From assembly GCA_025677815.1 (NCBI GenBank), contig JAIXMP010000009.1:1302001-1366000 (forward strand): a stretch of 64,000 bases of DNA, given 5' to 3'. Below the pieces are notes generated by a model. That model was not told where the DNA came from. It ran no database searches and saw only the letters and a list, made by a program, of their open reading frames with translations. Positions 26,981 to 40,265 of the stretch are shown piece after piece (position 1 is the first letter of the stretch; every line of letters starts with the position of its first letter). Both the position numbers and the translations under genes were made by a program. This stretch comes from Phascolomyces articulosus (taxonomy: Eukaryota > Mucoromycota > Mucoromycetes > Mucorales > Lichtheimiaceae).

Positions 26981-28869
26981 GGCAGTGGAATATATTTATG
27001 TTATAGAAAAAAAAAGAAACAAGAGAAGGTATTTTTATAAGAATATATAGAGCGTGGGTTATTATATATAAAAAGTGTTCTTCCCCACGCGTTTTTGTAA
27101 TGCCGGGTAAAAAAATTAAAATTGGTTTTGACATTTTATTTTTTTGGTATACGCAAAAAAAAAAAAGTGAAGATAGATAATGATAATATTATTACTAAGA
27201 AAGTCTTTGTTATATGACAAACGCATGGCTGTTTATAATGAGTTAAGGGGAAAAAGATAGATAAATGTATAAAGTTTTTTTTTTTGAAGAACCAAGTCTA
27301 AATGAGATTGTTATGTGCATGAATTTTATTCTTTGGGGAACCGAGAAACCAACCACATGATAAGGGTGTGATATACCAATAATTAATTTTCGCTTGTTCG
27401 ACTTGCTGACAACACATCGAATACTTCGTCTTGAATTACTCACCGTCGTTTCATATAACATTACATGATACTGATATCATTAGAGGGCATGAGAACCCCT
27501 TTTTTTAACTGTATCAGGTCGCTATAATGATACTAGGGAGCTCTTTGAGAAAATAATACTGTTTTGTTACCCAAAGAGTTCATCAAGACCAGCAGAATGT
27601 TCGGTCATACAGGGCCACCTTACTTCTCATCGTTTATTTTAAGTAGATAGAAACGCAGATATACCCAAGGACTTTAGAAGTGTGCTTTTTGTAATATTGA
27701 TAGCCTCATAAATTTTGGAACAGAAAAATAAAACCATTGTTAATTTTTGTTGGAAGTCGAAATTACCTGAAGCATTCAATACTTCTCAGTTATTATATAG
27801 GTACCTGGTTGTTACATATTTCTGCTTCAAGTTATATTTGTGTCAAGAGTAGTAAAAACCTTCAATCCTTGCCATTATTAACTAATTCATAGTTATATCA
27901 AGATCCCAACTTACACTTCAATGGTCTTTTTACGTGTTTGGATCGATTTTTATAAAGGCTTTGGATTTCCCATGCCCCTGCCTCTTTATACAATTGATTA
28001 ATGCCAAAACTCTGCCCACGTGGGGTTATTTCCAAAGTGCTATTATTATACAGTGAGCGTGGCTAAGAATTGCCAAACACAGTGTTATGTATGATAATAG
28101 AAAACCCTCACCCCCGTGTAAAATATCGATCTTTTTGAGTCGATTGCCCATTGCTGAAAAACACTTTCCCTCTGATATGAATTGTTTTTCTGCTCATTCA
28201 AACAACAATATCACACTCTCTAAACACTCAGCAATATTGATGTGGTCTTTTTTTATGCTTTTGGTTATTAAACCTAATTTTCTTTTGATATTGGAAAGTG
28301 CAATATAAAGTATGTTTATTTTTTTGACAGATGTGTATAGGTTGCTTCCAGAAAAATAATTTAAACAAATAGAATCCCTGTTTTCATCAATATTTGTTGC
28401 CATATTTGATAAAACACAAGGTGAATTTTGGCAATCCCCTCCAGACACATTCACACACACACACATTTTTTGTTTGTCCATTAGAAAACCATCATAATAA
28501 AATAGACCCACACACGAGAAAATAATAATAATGATAAAGTTTATATATATATATATATTCTGACATACAAGAAGAAAGGAATTTCTTTTCTTTAAGAGTT
28601 AATAAAATAGGTAGAGAGTGAGATTGTGGAAGTTGTATAATAAGGGTATATAAAATATATAGCAAGAAGTATAAATAAGAAGTATAGAAAGAAAAAAAAA
28701 AGTAGATTAAGTACCTCTTTATAAAAAAAAAAGAAGTAGTTTGTATAACAACGATGTATGTGTCTGTTTGTTTGTGTAGTTCGTTCAAGAAAAATATGTA
28801 AGTAACAAGAAAAAAATATATACGAAAATAAAAGAGAGATTATTTGTGTTATGTGTAAAGAAATTCCTT
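26981..28869. other. Intergenic region with transposon-terminus-like motif and relic
   Basis: No intact gene. Near 27,510-27,540 the motif CGCTATAATGATACTAGG shares its core with the left arm of the inverted repeat at 17,351. A decayed minus-strand coding fragment lies at 28,087-28,511 (listed separately). A CA run near 28,450-28,465 and a TA run near 28,541-28,558 are present. Confidence 0.4.
28087..28511 (-). pseudogene. Decayed coding fragment of unknown family
   Basis: The minus strand carries about 80 protein-like codons (NMATNIDENRDSICLNYFSG, SNIKRKLGLITKSIKKDHIN, IAECLESVILLFE). A single TGA follows, then the same frame continues with AEKQFISEGKCFSAMGNRLK and KIDILHGGEGFLL. One in-frame stop inside otherwise normal coding text, with no start context or splice sites, suggests a dead gene piece. 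I do not recognise the family. It may belong to a repeat bounded by the terminus-like motif near 27,510. Confidence 0.35.
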
Positions 28870-30142
<1,273 letters not shown>

Positions 30143-31159
30143 GATTGAAAAAAAAAAAAAAAAAGTTGAGAGAGAAAAATAAAGAACGGGTAAAAAGAGA
30201 GAGAAAAAGAAAAAGAAAGAAAAAGAAAATAAAACACACACACACACACACAAAAGCAAGTGCACACACGAAGAATACACTCAAACTTTTTTTTTAGAGT
30301 AACCCACCCACAACAGCGTTTTTACAGAGAGAGAGAGAGAGAGAGTTTAGGTATGTACGACGTGACTTATTGTACCCTCCGACTTGGCTTTTTTTCAAAA
30401 GTTGGATTTTTTTTATTAGGATGATGATGATGACGATGATGAATAAACAATACGTTTTAGTTTGAAGAAAGAATATAATGCATAATATTGCTGCAAATAT
30501 AATTTCAAGGGCAAAAAGTTCATTTGCTCCCGTGCTTTTTTTTTATGATAAATAAAACACCCACCTCTTTTGTTGTTGGTAAACGAAACACCCCCCCTCA
30601 GATATTTACGGAAAGAAAATAGGCGGAGCGAAAGGTCGTTCCGGGTTATGTGTACCCATATAACAATCATTCATCAGTTGGTTAAAGTATGCGGATACTC
30701 AAAATAAAATAAACTTTGAAAGTTGGTTCTTCTTTTTGTATGACAAAAGAGAATTGTTTTTCACACACAAACACATATGTTGTAAGATATACAATAAGCC
30801 TATAAACACATTGATAGTCAAGGTAGTTAAAAAAATTGCCCCTTCGTTTAATAACGTACAACTGATAATGCATAAATAATAGGTATAATATGCCAAGTCG
30901 GCTGATATTCTATATGTATATGTAAGCAACATCCGTCGTGCATATATAACTCTATGATTGTTATATAACCGGAGTTATTCGATCATTCAATACATCTTTT
31001 AATATAATAACCTGACAAAATTATAATACTAAATACAATGGAAATATCTTTTTCTTCTTATCAAGAGGGTCGTTTAATAATAACAATAATAACAATTCAT
31101 TCAAAGAACTTGAGAGCGTAATAGATAAAATAATTTACGTAAAATATATAATGATTTAT
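30143..31159. other. Intergenic region upstream of Ypt6 with simple repeats
   Basis: Contains a CA/AC run (about 30,234-30,252), a GA run (about 30,329-30,346) and a GAT/TGA-type run near 30,420-30,442. These lie in the probable promoter of the Ypt6 gene. No coding region is supported. Confidence 0.5.
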
Positions 31160-31916
31160 TTAAGGTTCCTTCTCTGGAGGTGGTGCAGGAGCTGGCTTGA
31201 CAGGTCCAGGAAAATTGTTAGGTGGAGTAACCGTAACAATGGGATCACCACCTAATGCTGTCTTAACCACTGCTGCTGGTGGTGTACCTTTTTTAAGAGC
31301 AGCTGGATCATTGGGATCAGCTAATTTGACAGCCTGTGAGCCTAGTAGTTTATCAACTGGACTACTTTGAGTTGCACTTTTTTTAGATCCGCTTTCTTTA
31401 TCAGGATCGGCCGTGTACTATATAAATCATCCATCCATTTAGAACTTGTTGTATGATACCTATCTATCAAGTAAATAGCAGAAATAACATTACCTTTCTT
31501 CCAGGATCCAATTCAACAAGTTTAGTAGCAATAAGATCAGTGGCTGGGCTTGAACCTGGAGGGGGCGGTTGTTGTTTTTTTCCTCCAGCACGACGCATGA
31601 ATCTTCGTTTGCGAAGACCAAGAACAGCAGGACCACCCGATGTAGGATCACTCTTGGTTCGCAAAATTTTTAATGCAGGTTGTTGTCCATTATTATTACC
31701 CAGTGTGATTTTATTAACGTGATGACCACTATGATGTTGTTGATGACTCTTATCTTCATCCACTTGTTCAATTTTTTCTACTTGGTTTCCACCTGTATTG
31801 ACCTTGGGGATCAAATGAGTAACGGTGTCTTGAGTATCGGCGGTATTGAATGCATTGACTGTAAAGACTATCCATGCTATTGTAGTGAACCAAAATAAGA
31901 GTGTTGTTGTATGCAT
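31160..31916 (-). CDS. Secreted Pro-rich protein, unknown function
   Basis: Two exons (31916-31494 and 31417-31160) join in frame at K|YTADPDKESG to give 226 residues. The N-terminus MHTTTLLFWFTTIAWIVFTV followed by NA-F is a clear signal peptide with probable cleavage after NA. The mature part is hydrophilic: a His/Gln-rich stretch (DKSHQQHHSGHHVNK), a basic cluster GLRKRRFMRRAGGKK, then PPPPGSSPATDLIATKLVEL and a C-terminus rich in Pro and Ala (PVKPAPAPPPEKEP). The RKRR cluster could be a Kex2-type processing site, which would split the protein in two. There are no Cys residues in the mature chain, which is unlike typical effectors. No domain is recognised; it could also be a cell-wall-associated or disordered protein. 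Confidence 0.7.
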
Positions 31917-33012
31917 CTTTCTAACTCTTTTTTTTTTTATAATATAATGATTATCAGTAGAAAAAGAAGTAGTAGATCAAGAGGTTTGAAAATAAAAAGA
32001 AGGTTTATGTGTATTTATATATTTAAACATTTGTGTTAGAGTTTGATGAAGTCAAAGGTGTATCAACATTGATTCATGATAAATACGTCTCCCTTTTTTT
32101 CAATAATAGAATTCTCCCTTTCAAAATCAATTCCTATTATTTTGCACATGCATCTATATCAAAAAAGAAATAACAACAGCGTTTTTCATATATATATATT
32201 ATAGATCTCCTGAGAAAACTTTATATACATTATGATACAGCTCCTTATTTTATATATTTAAGCAACGAACAAATATACATTATAATTTTCTCCCTTTTCA
32301 TCATCATTATTTGTTTTGTTCTATTTGATTGGTAGTAATAAGGTAATATAATATATCTCTACGTATCGCGATGACGATCCAAAATTCTGAGAAATAGAAT
32401 AGAGCACATGCATTGATTTATTATTTACTAATTCTCGAGGAGTAGAAAAAGATGTATACAAATATTCATTATAAGTAAAAAAACATTATCAAAATAAAAA
32501 TAATGCAAAAGCAGGTAGAATGATACTCAGGCAAGTCAATATATAAACATTTGTATATTTCCATGATTTTAAGTCTATTTCAGTTATAAGGTACAAAAAC
32601 AAGTACAGTATAGTGTGACCATTGAAATACACTATATTGCTCTCATATTTTTGAGCATTTTTTTTTCAGAGAATGAGTACGTAATGTAAAATGACCACTT
32701 CCCAAAATAAGTGCTTAAGTTGCTAGATTTTTTTTTTTTTTTTTTTGGTTCCTTGAAATCTGTTTCCCAAAAAAAAAACGTGAGTGTTGTTGACTAATTA
32801 ATAGATTTCGATTCAGACCACTTGTTTCTATCAAGAAAGCGTCGTATAAAAATTTGAGTTACAAGAAGAGTATTTAAAAAGAAACAAAAGGGAAAAACAA
32901 AATGAGGTTTTCTATCATGCGTTATTCTTATTATATATGAAATCTACATAGTAGCAGTCATCATATATCGACCTATTACTTTAATTACATTTTATACAAC
33001 AACAACATTCTT
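31917..33012. other. Intergenic region, nothing recognised
   Basis: This is the promoter side of the secreted-protein gene and the 3' side of the F-box gene. AT-rich, with a T run at about 32,730-32,746. No coding or structured element found. Confidence 0.5.
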
Positions 33013-35603
33013 TTAATTATCACTACTAAGTTTACATCCTGCTTCTATTCGATCATGGCCACCAACCTCCTTGACATATTGCATACAAATAAAAATAAAT
33101 CGACCACTCTTCCATTGATCCAATAATCGATTCACCACCTTATTTTCATTGAAAGGAGGATTTTCTTTTTTAGTAGCTAATAACACTTTGATGGATAAAT
33201 CTCCCAATGAAGTCATGGATGTTAATACATCTACCATGTCTTTATCTAATACAAATCCATCTTTGTCCTTTCCTTCTGTTACTGTAACACCGTCATCCTC
33301 ATCACTACTACTCTCCTTTGACAACACTTGGTAGAATAAAGCTTCATAGGGTATAAGAATAGACAATCTGCATAAAGTATTCAATTGGCTTAAATGACGG
33401 AGGATAGGCAAGGCATGGGCTTGACGTAAATAAACATTTCCTAAATCCAATGTATGAATCCTTGAATGAATCGCCAATGATTGAGTCAAACCCAAAAGAA
33501 ACTTGGCTCCTTCCTCTGTATCCATCAGCGATGTGTTATTGTTTATATAAGCAAATGTGGTCAGGGTTGAAGTAGTCCATAGAGGTTCAAGCCAACTTGG
33601 ATTTGGAAAAATCAAATCATGCGGTACTTCAGCATACTGTTTTACTACTTGCTGTTGTTGTTCTTGTTTATCATTCTCTGGTGAAGATTCATTCTCTTCT
33701 TCTTGAGACGATGGTACTGATTTTGATGGTGGTGGTGATGATTCATATTCAAGTCGTAATGTTTTCAGTCGAGTCAATGTACCAAGTGCTTCAAAGGTAT
33801 TTCGGGTCCAGAAACATGTGCCTCGCAATTGAATGGATTCAAACAATGGAGAAGAGGAGGAGGATCGTATCAAGTCAGCAAATAATTCAGGATTGACAGC
33901 ACCAAAGAGATAGGTGGATCGAACCATGAGCGATTTTAAATGGGTGGTACCCAGCTGTGATAGAGCATAAATTGATTCATGGCTGCCTCTCAAATTATAA
34001 TGTCCAAAATCCAAGACTACTTCTTCCAATGTTTTGTATGCTTTGAAAAGAAGAGAACAGAGTTGTTGATCTGCACTATGACTCAATTCATCTGAAAGTT
34101 CAAGAGCTAATTTCTTGAGACGGCGGACTGGTGGTGATAATGATGTGGTTTGTTGTTGTTGGGTAGTATATTGAGCAACATTGGTCCATGGCGACGTTGT
34201 TGTGGAATTGATCTTTCTGAATTGAAACTCTTCGAGTGCAGGAAGATAGTTCTTGTAGGTATTGTTGAGGGCTTTTAATATAGTTCCAAGATCATCTTTA
34301 TAGGCCAAGCTGTTGATGGTCAGAGAAGTCAAATAAGTAGATGTTTCTAATATAAAAACAAGACGTTGAATATCCATCTTGTATGACAGTCGAAACAATG
34401 AAAGAGGAAGTTCTGATGTTGTTATGGAAGAGCTTGCTAATGCCAAGATGATATTTGTAAAATGGTTTGTACCGCCGAGATAATCCACCCATGATCGTTC
34501 ACACGTTTCATTGTTGAATTCGACGAGTTTCAGTTGAGGACAGAGTTGTATCAAATCCACCACCAGCTCTCCCATCCTTCCGTCATTCTCTTTATCATCA
34601 TCTCTAATATACCAAGCTAATTGTTGTAATGTTTTACAATTTGATGCTATAATCGTCTCTAAAGATTCCCGTTTAAATCGTCCAATATCTATATATAAAA
34701 AGATAACAGATGCAAATGAGTATATAATGAAAAAAATTGCTCACTTCTTCATCTCATTTGATATTATTCTCTCTCTCATTTATATTTACCTAAAGATGTA
34801 ATCTGATTCCATCCTTGTTCAGCAATGATATCTAATAGCTGTTTCGCATCATGAGAGGCACTGCATTTCTGTCGATCCGTATTTCCTAAAACTACTTTTT
34901 TGACCAAACCACAAGGGATCTTTTGTCGCATCCAATCCATCATAGTACGATGGTCGATCTCTTCACAACTCAACCAATCCTTTTCCGTATATTGAACAAT
35001 ATGCCACGGGTTAGTGAGATGCAATTGATACATAATATACTCTTTCCAAAAACGACATGTGAATGCAAGCATAAGACGTGATTGGATGGGTAATTGATAT
35101 AAAATGGAAAACATCACTTCAGTGGGTAATAATTTAGCCCATAATTGATTCTGTTTGTTGATCACATCCATCAATATATCTAATTTTTTGTCAAGGTGAT
35201 GGCGTGCAGGATGATCCAAGGGTACTGCTTCTTTGCCTTGACGATATATCACCAATGCATCTCGTGGTTGGCCTAGCAAATAATAAGCACTAGCACTTGC
35301 ATGATACGCGTCCGGACATGTAGTATTCTTTTCTGGATTGGCTGCATGGGTGTCTTGCAATGCCATGGTGTGTTTATTTTGTTGTTCATAGGCAGCGGCT
35401 CGATGCAGAAGAACTGTGGAAAGGCTTGATTGCAATTGGTCAATGACGTGAGAATAGGATGCAATCGATCGATCGTAATCACCATAAGCATAGGCTTGTT
35501 TTCCAGCATAAAAGTCCTGGAGCGTTGTTTCAAGTTCGAGTTGGGTTTTTGAATAGTAGGTATAAGCTTCACCTGTTTTGATAGGCGATGGTAGCAATGT
35601 CAT
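33013..35603 (-). CDS. TPR / F-box / leucine-rich protein (Dia2/Pof3-like architecture)
   Basis: Two exons (35603-34790 and 34688-33013) join in frame (TSLG|DIGRFKRE) to 829 residues. The start MTLLPSPIKTGEAYTYYSKT at 35603 is preferred over a longer Phe-rich upstream reading. Residues ~25-150 contain TPR-like helices (AYAYGDYDRSIASYSHVIDQ, ASAYYLLGQPRDALVIYRQG). Then comes an F-box at about residues 165-205 (LWAKLLPTEVMFSILYQLPI), followed by a long leucine-rich region. The order TPR, F-box, LRR is that of S. cerevisiae Dia2 and S. pombe Pof3, SCF ubiquitin-ligase receptors acting in replication-fork stability. Acidic Ser/Glu/Gln-rich insertions interrupt the LRR part (near 33,640-33,740). 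Orthology is suggested by architecture only; mucoralean fungi also have many unrelated F-box/LRR proteins. Confidence 0.8.
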
Positions 35604-35958
35604 TTTGATATATATAAAAGTCTGTGAGCAAAGAAAAAAAAGTGAAAAGAAAGGAAAGGGAGATGTGATCTTGTGTAAATTTATGAAGGCTTCGAAAAAG
35701 TTGGGGGAGGGAGAGAACTGTGGCACCTCTATAAATGTGGCACTTTATTTTTTTTTACCCCCATCTCCTCTTCAAAACTCATGAAATTAAAAAGACATTT
35801 TATAAAGAGAAAAAAGGATGCATTGAAGGTTTTATATATATTTACATGATTTTTTTTAACGAGAAAAAAAAAGGTGTATATGTATGTGTGAGTGTGTGCG
35901 CAAGTTGTTGTTTATATACGAAAAAAAAAAGATAGAGAGAGAGGAGCGGTTGGAATTA

Positions 35959-38097
35959 TTAATTATATAATTGGATATATCCTCGTACTTTTGGGTCTAT
36001 TTGAAGTCTACCATCATCATTCGCTTGACTTTCTACAATAAATTCTTGAATTAAATCCTTCAACACATCATGCCGTCTTGCTCTTGATAACACATCCATC
36101 ATGGCGCAATACGTGTGGGTATTGGGTAAATACACGCGGCTTTGTTTCATCAATTCAAAAATGCGTTGCGCCGCATCTGGCGCATCATACCTTCCACAAA
36201 TATCAATCAATACCGTATAGGTATATACATTGGGTTCAATCAACCGATCCAACATTTCCCTATGGGTTGCTAATGCGCCACCCAATCCATTGAGTTGTGC
36301 TTGGACTTGAAGTAACAATGTATACAAATGCGCATCTACCTTGATTCCTGACGCCTTGGCATGACCTACAATCCGTGTCATAGCTTCTCCCATATTTGGA
36401 TACTGTCTCGATTGACGTTGAAATGCCTTGAGTGCATTAGTGACAGTGATATGATTGGGGAAAATGTCGTGTTGTAACATGGATTGAAACCATCGAATCA
36501 CACTTTTGACATCATTTCGTCTTGAAAAGGCCTCAATGATCAAACTATAGGAATACGCGTTGGGTTGAATGAAATGTTTTTCTCGCATTGCATAAAAATA
36601 GTCCACAGCTGTTCGTAGATCCCCTGATTTTGTATGGACCTTGATCATTTCTGAATACGTAGCAATATCGGGAATAATCCCTAATTGGATTAAGGAATTG
36701 AACATGTACACGGATTTATCGACTTGACCTTGTTCGGAAAACACTTGAAGTGCTGCATTGAACGCTCGTATACTTGGCGGCGTGCCGTCCTGCAGTACGC
36801 GCTCAAACACTTCCAACGCCTTTATGTATTGTTTCCTATCTCTGTGTGCATGAATCAAATTGACATAGGCGGGTTCATCCAGTATCAAAGGTTCTCCTTG
36901 TTCTTTACGTCGTTCCGATATACTCATCAAGAGTTCCCGCGCTGGTTTCACAGCATTAAATTCGCTCGCTCGCCATACCAATTCCGCTAATAACGCAGGT
37001 GACATATTTTGTTGTATTTTTTCATCTGATTCTTCTTCTTCCTCCTTCATCTTGATCATATCCATCATCATACCATGTGCTGCCCTTGGATCATCCGTTG
37101 CAAAAAGATGATACACGTTGGCAATTTTCAACACTTCCGTTGCCGTCAATGCACGTCCATTCTCCATAACACCTTCATGTGCTTCAGCAATCATAGTCCA
37201 TCGCCACTGCCGTTCCTTTTTATCCACTTTAAAATCATTCTTGACCAACGTCATCAATTTAAAAATCGTTGTTCGTGGTATTTCAGTTCTTTCTACAGGT
37301 GACATGTCATAAAAAATATCCCAACTGGTGCTTTTGTTGCGTCGTTTAATGGCACGTAACAATAACTTGTAAGTCGGAATGGGTATCACTTGGGCTGTCG
37401 CCATAAATTGAGATCGGGGCATTTCAAATTCTTCTTCCACATAATGTAATAACGTATCAATTTGTTTTTGTCGATAATCGGATGGTTTTCCATGATTTGC
37501 CAAGGTTTTGGCAAATGTTAATAAGGAATAGAGTTCGGAGCACAAGGGTAATGGAATATATCGAAGTGTTTCTTCATTTTCTTCTTGTTGTTGGACGGGA
37601 CGGGACGCCAACGTAGTAAATATTGACCACGCGTTTTCTGCTTGGCGTTGTCGAATGGCACGTTCAAGATTGACAAAATCCATTTGGTGACTTATATTAA
37701 ATACAGAAAATGGTCCTCGTAGATCGCCAGGTTGAGGTATTAGTTCTCGTCGTGTTTTTTTATTACTGTTGGTACTACAGACTCTTTGTTGTGGTAGTTG
37801 AGGTTGAGGTGGTAGTTCAGGTGTGGATAAAGCGGTCATTGCAAATCGACGCGTTGTTATTTGTTGGGAAGAATAATGACGACGTAAAGGAATCGATCGT
37901 CGTCGATGACTCGTGGCAGCAGCTGTTGTTGTTGTCGTTGTCCAAGAAGACGGGGTGTCAATAGCGTGAAGCATGGCTTGTATATGTGAATGCCAACAAC
38001 ATGACGGAATATCACGTAAAGTGTTAACTTTGGTAGTGAGTTTGGAAGGAAATAACATGCTCGACGCATCTTTAAGATGCGTCGTGGACCTTCGCAT
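35959..38097 (-). CDS. Pentatricopeptide-repeat (PPR) protein, probably mitochondrial
   Basis: A single exon encodes 712 residues from the ATG at 38097. The N-terminus is rich in Arg, Ser, Thr and Lys with few acidic residues (MRRSTTHLKDASSMLFPSKL), as in a mitochondrial targeting sequence. From about residue 390 there are at least seven tandem 35-residue PPR motifs, for example PAYVNLIHAHRDRKQYIKAL, IPDIATYSEMIKVHTKSGDL, PNAYSYSLIIEAFSRRNDVK and PNVYTYTVLIDICGRYDAPD. PPR proteins bind organellar RNA in a sequence-specific way and act in its processing, stability or translation. There are no extra catalytic domains. It is intronless, unlike its neighbours, and follows the F-box gene in tandem with 355 bases between them. 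Confidence 0.88.
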   Translation of the reverse strand: MRRSTTHLKDASSMLFPSKLTTKVNTLRDIPSCCWHSHIQAMLHAIDTPSSWTTTTTTAAATSHRRRSIPLRRHYSSQQITTRRFAMTALSTPELPPQPQLPQQRVCSTNSNKKTRRELIPQPGDLRGPFSVFNISHQMDFVNLERAIRQRQAENAWSIFTTLASRPVQQQEENEETLRYIPLPLCSELYSLLTFAKTLANHGKPSDYRQKQIDTLLHYVEEEFEMPRSQFMATAQVIPIPTYKLLLRAIKRRNKSTSWDIFYDMSPVERTEIPRTTIFKLMTLVKNDFKVDKKERQWRWTMIAEAHEGVMENGRALTATEVLKIANVYHLFATDDPRAAHGMMMDMIKMKEEEEESDEKIQQNMSPALLAELVWRASEFNAVKPARELLMSISERRKEQGEPLILDEPAYVNLIHAHRDRKQYIKALEVFERVLQDGTPPSIRAFNAALQVFSEQGQVDKSVYMFNSLIQLGIIPDIATYSEMIKVHTKSGDLRTAVDYFYAMREKHFIQPNAYSYSLIIEAFSRRNDVKSVIRWFQSMLQHDIFPNHITVTNALKAFQRQSRQYPNMGEAMTRIVGHAKASGIKVDAHLYTLLLQVQAQLNGLGGALATHREMLDRLIEPNVYTYTVLIDICGRYDAPDAAQRIFELMKQSRVYLPNTHTYCAMMDVLSRARRHDVLKDLIQEFIVESQANDDGRLQIDPKVRGYIQLYN

Positions 38098-38711
38098 AGA
38101 GTTTTATTTTGTCTAGTAGTGCTTTTAATAGAGGCAACACCAGGCACGGCACAAATTTATATACCCTTTTTTTTTTTCCTACTCAATTTTTCCCTCATTT
38201 TTATTCCAGCTTAAAAGTGACGAAAGCAAAAAAAAAAGTGACTGGTTACCATTGGTTCGTTCGAACGGTGCTCTTATAGGTGTTCAACAAAGTAGTAACT
38301 CAGCCACGCGCATCAAGTCTACTTCACACACCACCAAACCCAATAACTATCAGCCCATAACCGCAACCGCCAAGTCATAAATAACCTATCAGTTAGGATC
38401 GAATAGTGTTTGTGAACAGAATGTCTCTTTATTTGATACAAATTATAACGACTATTTATATGTTTTGATAGCTATGTTAATCTTTGGCTAATACTAATAA
38501 TATGGGGATAATACTGCTATATAAGATATGGCGCTTAATGGCCTTTCTTGAATCTAGGTGAGCGCTGTAAGGATAATTGTTATAACCCAGATATTACAGA
38601 AAATAATAAAAAGAGATGCGTTTTATAATGTCAAAAAATGACAAGTTACGATGAATTAGATGTTTTTGTCATTTTTTGGATGGATGATGGATTGAATGTT
38701 ACAGGAAGCTT
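38098..38711. other. Intergenic region between the PPR gene and the repeat island
   Basis: Contains the PPR promoter, with T and A runs just upstream of the start. No gene or structured repeat is supported. Confidence 0.5.
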
Positions 38712-40251
38712 CTAACGATTGGATGCTCGTTGTGATTGAATTTCTGGTGAAACAGTAACTAAAGCATCTCTGCTTTGTAATATTATAGTCAGCCCAGTTA
38801 AAGCCATCTTAAAAAGAGGAATGATACTTTTAATAAAATCATCACTGCAAGTTAAATACTCTAAAAAACTTGATCGTCCGCCTAGTGAATCCATAACGAC
38901 CATCGGTACTTGAACCCTATTATAATAATTTACAAAATTTATATTATTAGTGATTTTACTGTAAGAATCATATATATATATATAGTGCTTAAAGAATAAT
39001 AATAATAATAAATAACAGATTTTCATCAATCCATCCTTCTTTTCTTTCGTTCGATCATACTTCTTACCAACCTCTACAAGACCAACTTCTTTTCTGTTGG
39101 TGTTAAATTTTTCTTGCATATACATATGTTATTGTTTGATATATGGAATGTAACAGTTCGACAGGATATTTCGAAATTATATAAGTGCACAAAAAAAGGT
39201 GCACCTTTTTGAATGTGCATTTTTTTTCATGACACCCATATCAATCTTATGACCAATTTTTCGTTTACTGGTAGGCTCAATAGCTCCAATAGGTCGATCC
39301 TTATCAATAGCATCAGCATTCACCCCACTCACATCTTCGCTTCTATATAACAGATCCACTCGCATTAGTATATAGATACTCACTCTCATGATGATTTATT
39401 TTAACAAGTAATACTCTACCCGTTTGCACTGATACAAGAATTCCATATAACACTCTTGATGAATCCCCATATTTCGTAAAATAAGTCGGTTTCAAGAATC
39501 TTTGATTCGAAAACATGTTGATCATCAAAAAAATACGGTGGGTTCCCGTTGGTTTCATATTCGTTAACTTTCAACCCTCATTATCTTCACAATAATTTTG
39601 TCCATGGAGACATAAAAATATACTAAGAAATACATAGTAAAGCTGTTCTCGTTAACTTTCACACCTCTTTATTTTCAGCAAAAAAAAATGGGAATTTTGG
39701 CTGTGGGATTAAAGGGGGTCCACTGTAGCTTGCTGCCTTTTGCAATTCAATGGTTAGCCAGAGTTTTAAAGGCTCCTTAACGGGGTCATGATCAAGTGAA
39801 CGGGCATAATTATAAACTTCAACCGGCAAATTCTGTAGATATAAATTTATTAATATGAAAGCTTGTAACATCTCCCATCCAACAGCATGATTTCCTAAAT
39901 ATCTAATTTTTACCAAATTTGATACATCATCTAAAATTTTTGTGATGGAAGTACCCAAACCATCGAGCTGTGTATCTGTGAAAATATTTATCAAAGACTG
40001 TCTCCAATGTCTAATATCAATTATTGAGATGGGCTATGAAAAAAAAAGACGTTTGAGATAAACATGAACATCCTATCATATTCAAATTTATCTTATCCCT
40101 AAACACAAGTTCTAATAAACTCTTGTACGTACTGATAATAGTTACACTGAGTTGCAAAATTGATTATCTTTTGATCAACAATTAAGACATGATCTTGCTG
40201 TTGTTGCTGCTCTTGCTGATTAAATGTAATGGAGAACCTCTGTAGCTCCAT
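38712..40251 (-). pseudogene. Decayed gene of a probable multi-copy family
   Basis: From the ATG at 40251 the minus strand reads MELQRFSITFNQQEQQQQQD and VDQKIINFATQCNYYQYVQE, then stops. After a TAG acceptor it resumes PISIIDIRHWRQSLINIFTD, through LDDVSNLVKIRYLGNHAVGW, to AENKEV and a stop. Further pieces follow in shifting frames: MKPTGTHRIFLMINMFSNQR with DSSRVLYGILVSVQTGRVLL, then MRVSIYILMRVDLLYRSEDV, and finally VPMVVMDSLGGRSSFLEYLT ending at 38712. Some gaps may be introns, but donors are poor and stops intervene, so I call it decayed. The piece with RVDLLYR resembles text of multi-copy hypothetical proteins in mucoralean genomes (inference from memory). Function unknown. Confidence 0.5.
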
Positions 40252-40265
40252 GTTAGTAGTGGAAA

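Noticed and set aside
35604..35726. Longer start for the F-box protein
   Set aside because: The extension is a Phe/Ser-rich translation of a purine/pyrimidine-biased leader; the start at 35603 directly precedes the conserved TPR region.
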